Origin: Colwellia polaris
GTDB lineage: Bacteria; Pseudomonadota; Gammaproteobacteria; Enterobacterales; Alteromonadaceae
Assembly: GCF_002104515.1 (NCBI RefSeq)
Contig: NZ_NBOE01000013.1
Span: forward strand, 62,001-126,000
Direction: 5' to 3'
DNA length: 64,000 nucleotides
The notes beneath the pieces are model-generated. The model did no database searches. It was not told the origin of the DNA and saw nothing but the letters and a program-made list of their open reading frames with translations. A program made the position numbers and the translations under genes. Below are positions 63,852 to 64,000 of the stretch, one piece after another. The first letter of the stretch is position 1; every line of letters begins with the position of its first letter.

Positions 63852-63888
63852 GGGAAGTTGTCATTATAAAAATGGCACCTTCCTTTTT
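63852..63888 (+). terminator. Terminator after the phosphatase operon
   Basis: GGAAG...CTTCC stem extended by an inner CATT/AATG pairing with one wobble and one mismatch, then five T. Ends the tandem phosphatase transcript before the next gene. Confidence 0.65.
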
Positions 63889-63976
63889 CGCTAATCTACA
63901 TTCACCATATATATCAATCATGCTGACTAGTCATTGTTATCTAGCAACATAACTACATCTTCTTAATAGGTTTATT

Positions 63977-64000
63977 ATGAAAATTATTGCCGCCTTATTA
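63977..64000 (+). CDS. Start of an exported protein, cut by the window end
   Basis: ATG with ATAGG seven bases upstream; the eight visible codons read MKIIAALL, the start of a signal peptide. Nothing can be said about function. Confidence 0.45.

Noticed and set aside
1-64000. CRISPR arrays, prophage, integrases, transposases, rRNA and tRNA genes
   Set aside because: Looked for and not seen; no spaced direct repeats, no cloverleaf-type sequence and no mobile-element proteins among the frames.

Overview
The window reads as one chromosome segment of a marine gammaproteobacterium of the Alteromonadales, most like the Colwellia/Thalassotalea group. This is inferred from the AT-rich sequence, the protein families and the gene order; no marker gene was searched. 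I saw no rRNA, tRNA, CRISPR array, transposase gene or prophage. Coding density is high, with a few AT-rich gaps.

Layout. 1-2140: envelope-stress module (partial CpxA-like kinase, CpxR-like regulator, divergent CpxP/Spy-like protein with a CpxR-type box between them). 2143-4540: BlaI-type repressor and an M56 peptidase fused to a TonB-like C-terminus. 5343-24927: the psd-rsgA / orn / queG-tsaE-amiB-mutL-miaA-hfq-hflX-hflK-hflC neighbourhood known from enterobacteria, without nnr. A three-gene signalling insert lies between orn and queG; its hybrid kinase and its TPR response regulator both appear to have lost the phosphorylated residues. 25244-29447: two lipoprotein hydrolases and a membrane-bound winged-helix/beta-propeller regulator.

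29498-32856 and 42177-54446 look like one regulon split in two: a photo-oxidative stress system built on an ECF sigma factor and its ChrR-type zinc anti-sigma factor. With it are photolyase, cyclopropane-fatty-acyl synthase-like, FAD oxidoreductase, SDR, DUF1365, DUF2878, chalcone-isomerase-like, DUF3833, DUF3429, flavin reductase, DCC protein, HAD and CIA30 genes. A shared promoter-like pattern (TGATC[T/C/G], 16 bases, CGTATA or a near variant) precedes most of its transcription units, including the sigma gene. Between the two halves lie a substrate-binding protein paired with a diguanylate cyclase (33120-35412), a four-gene glucosylglycerate synthesis and recycling operon (35424-40212), and a LysR/VOC pair.

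54543-59605 is a four-gene minus-strand operon: a coiled-coil protein, a trans-envelope OmpA-like protein, a Rab/Ras-like small GTPase and a GGDEF-EAL enzyme. Nothing here gives it a known name, and it is the best candidate for an undescribed system. The window ends with a 33-residue membrane peptide gene, two tandem paralogous alkaline phosphatases (one secreted, one a lipoprotein with a calcium-loop-like segment) and the first codons of another exported protein.
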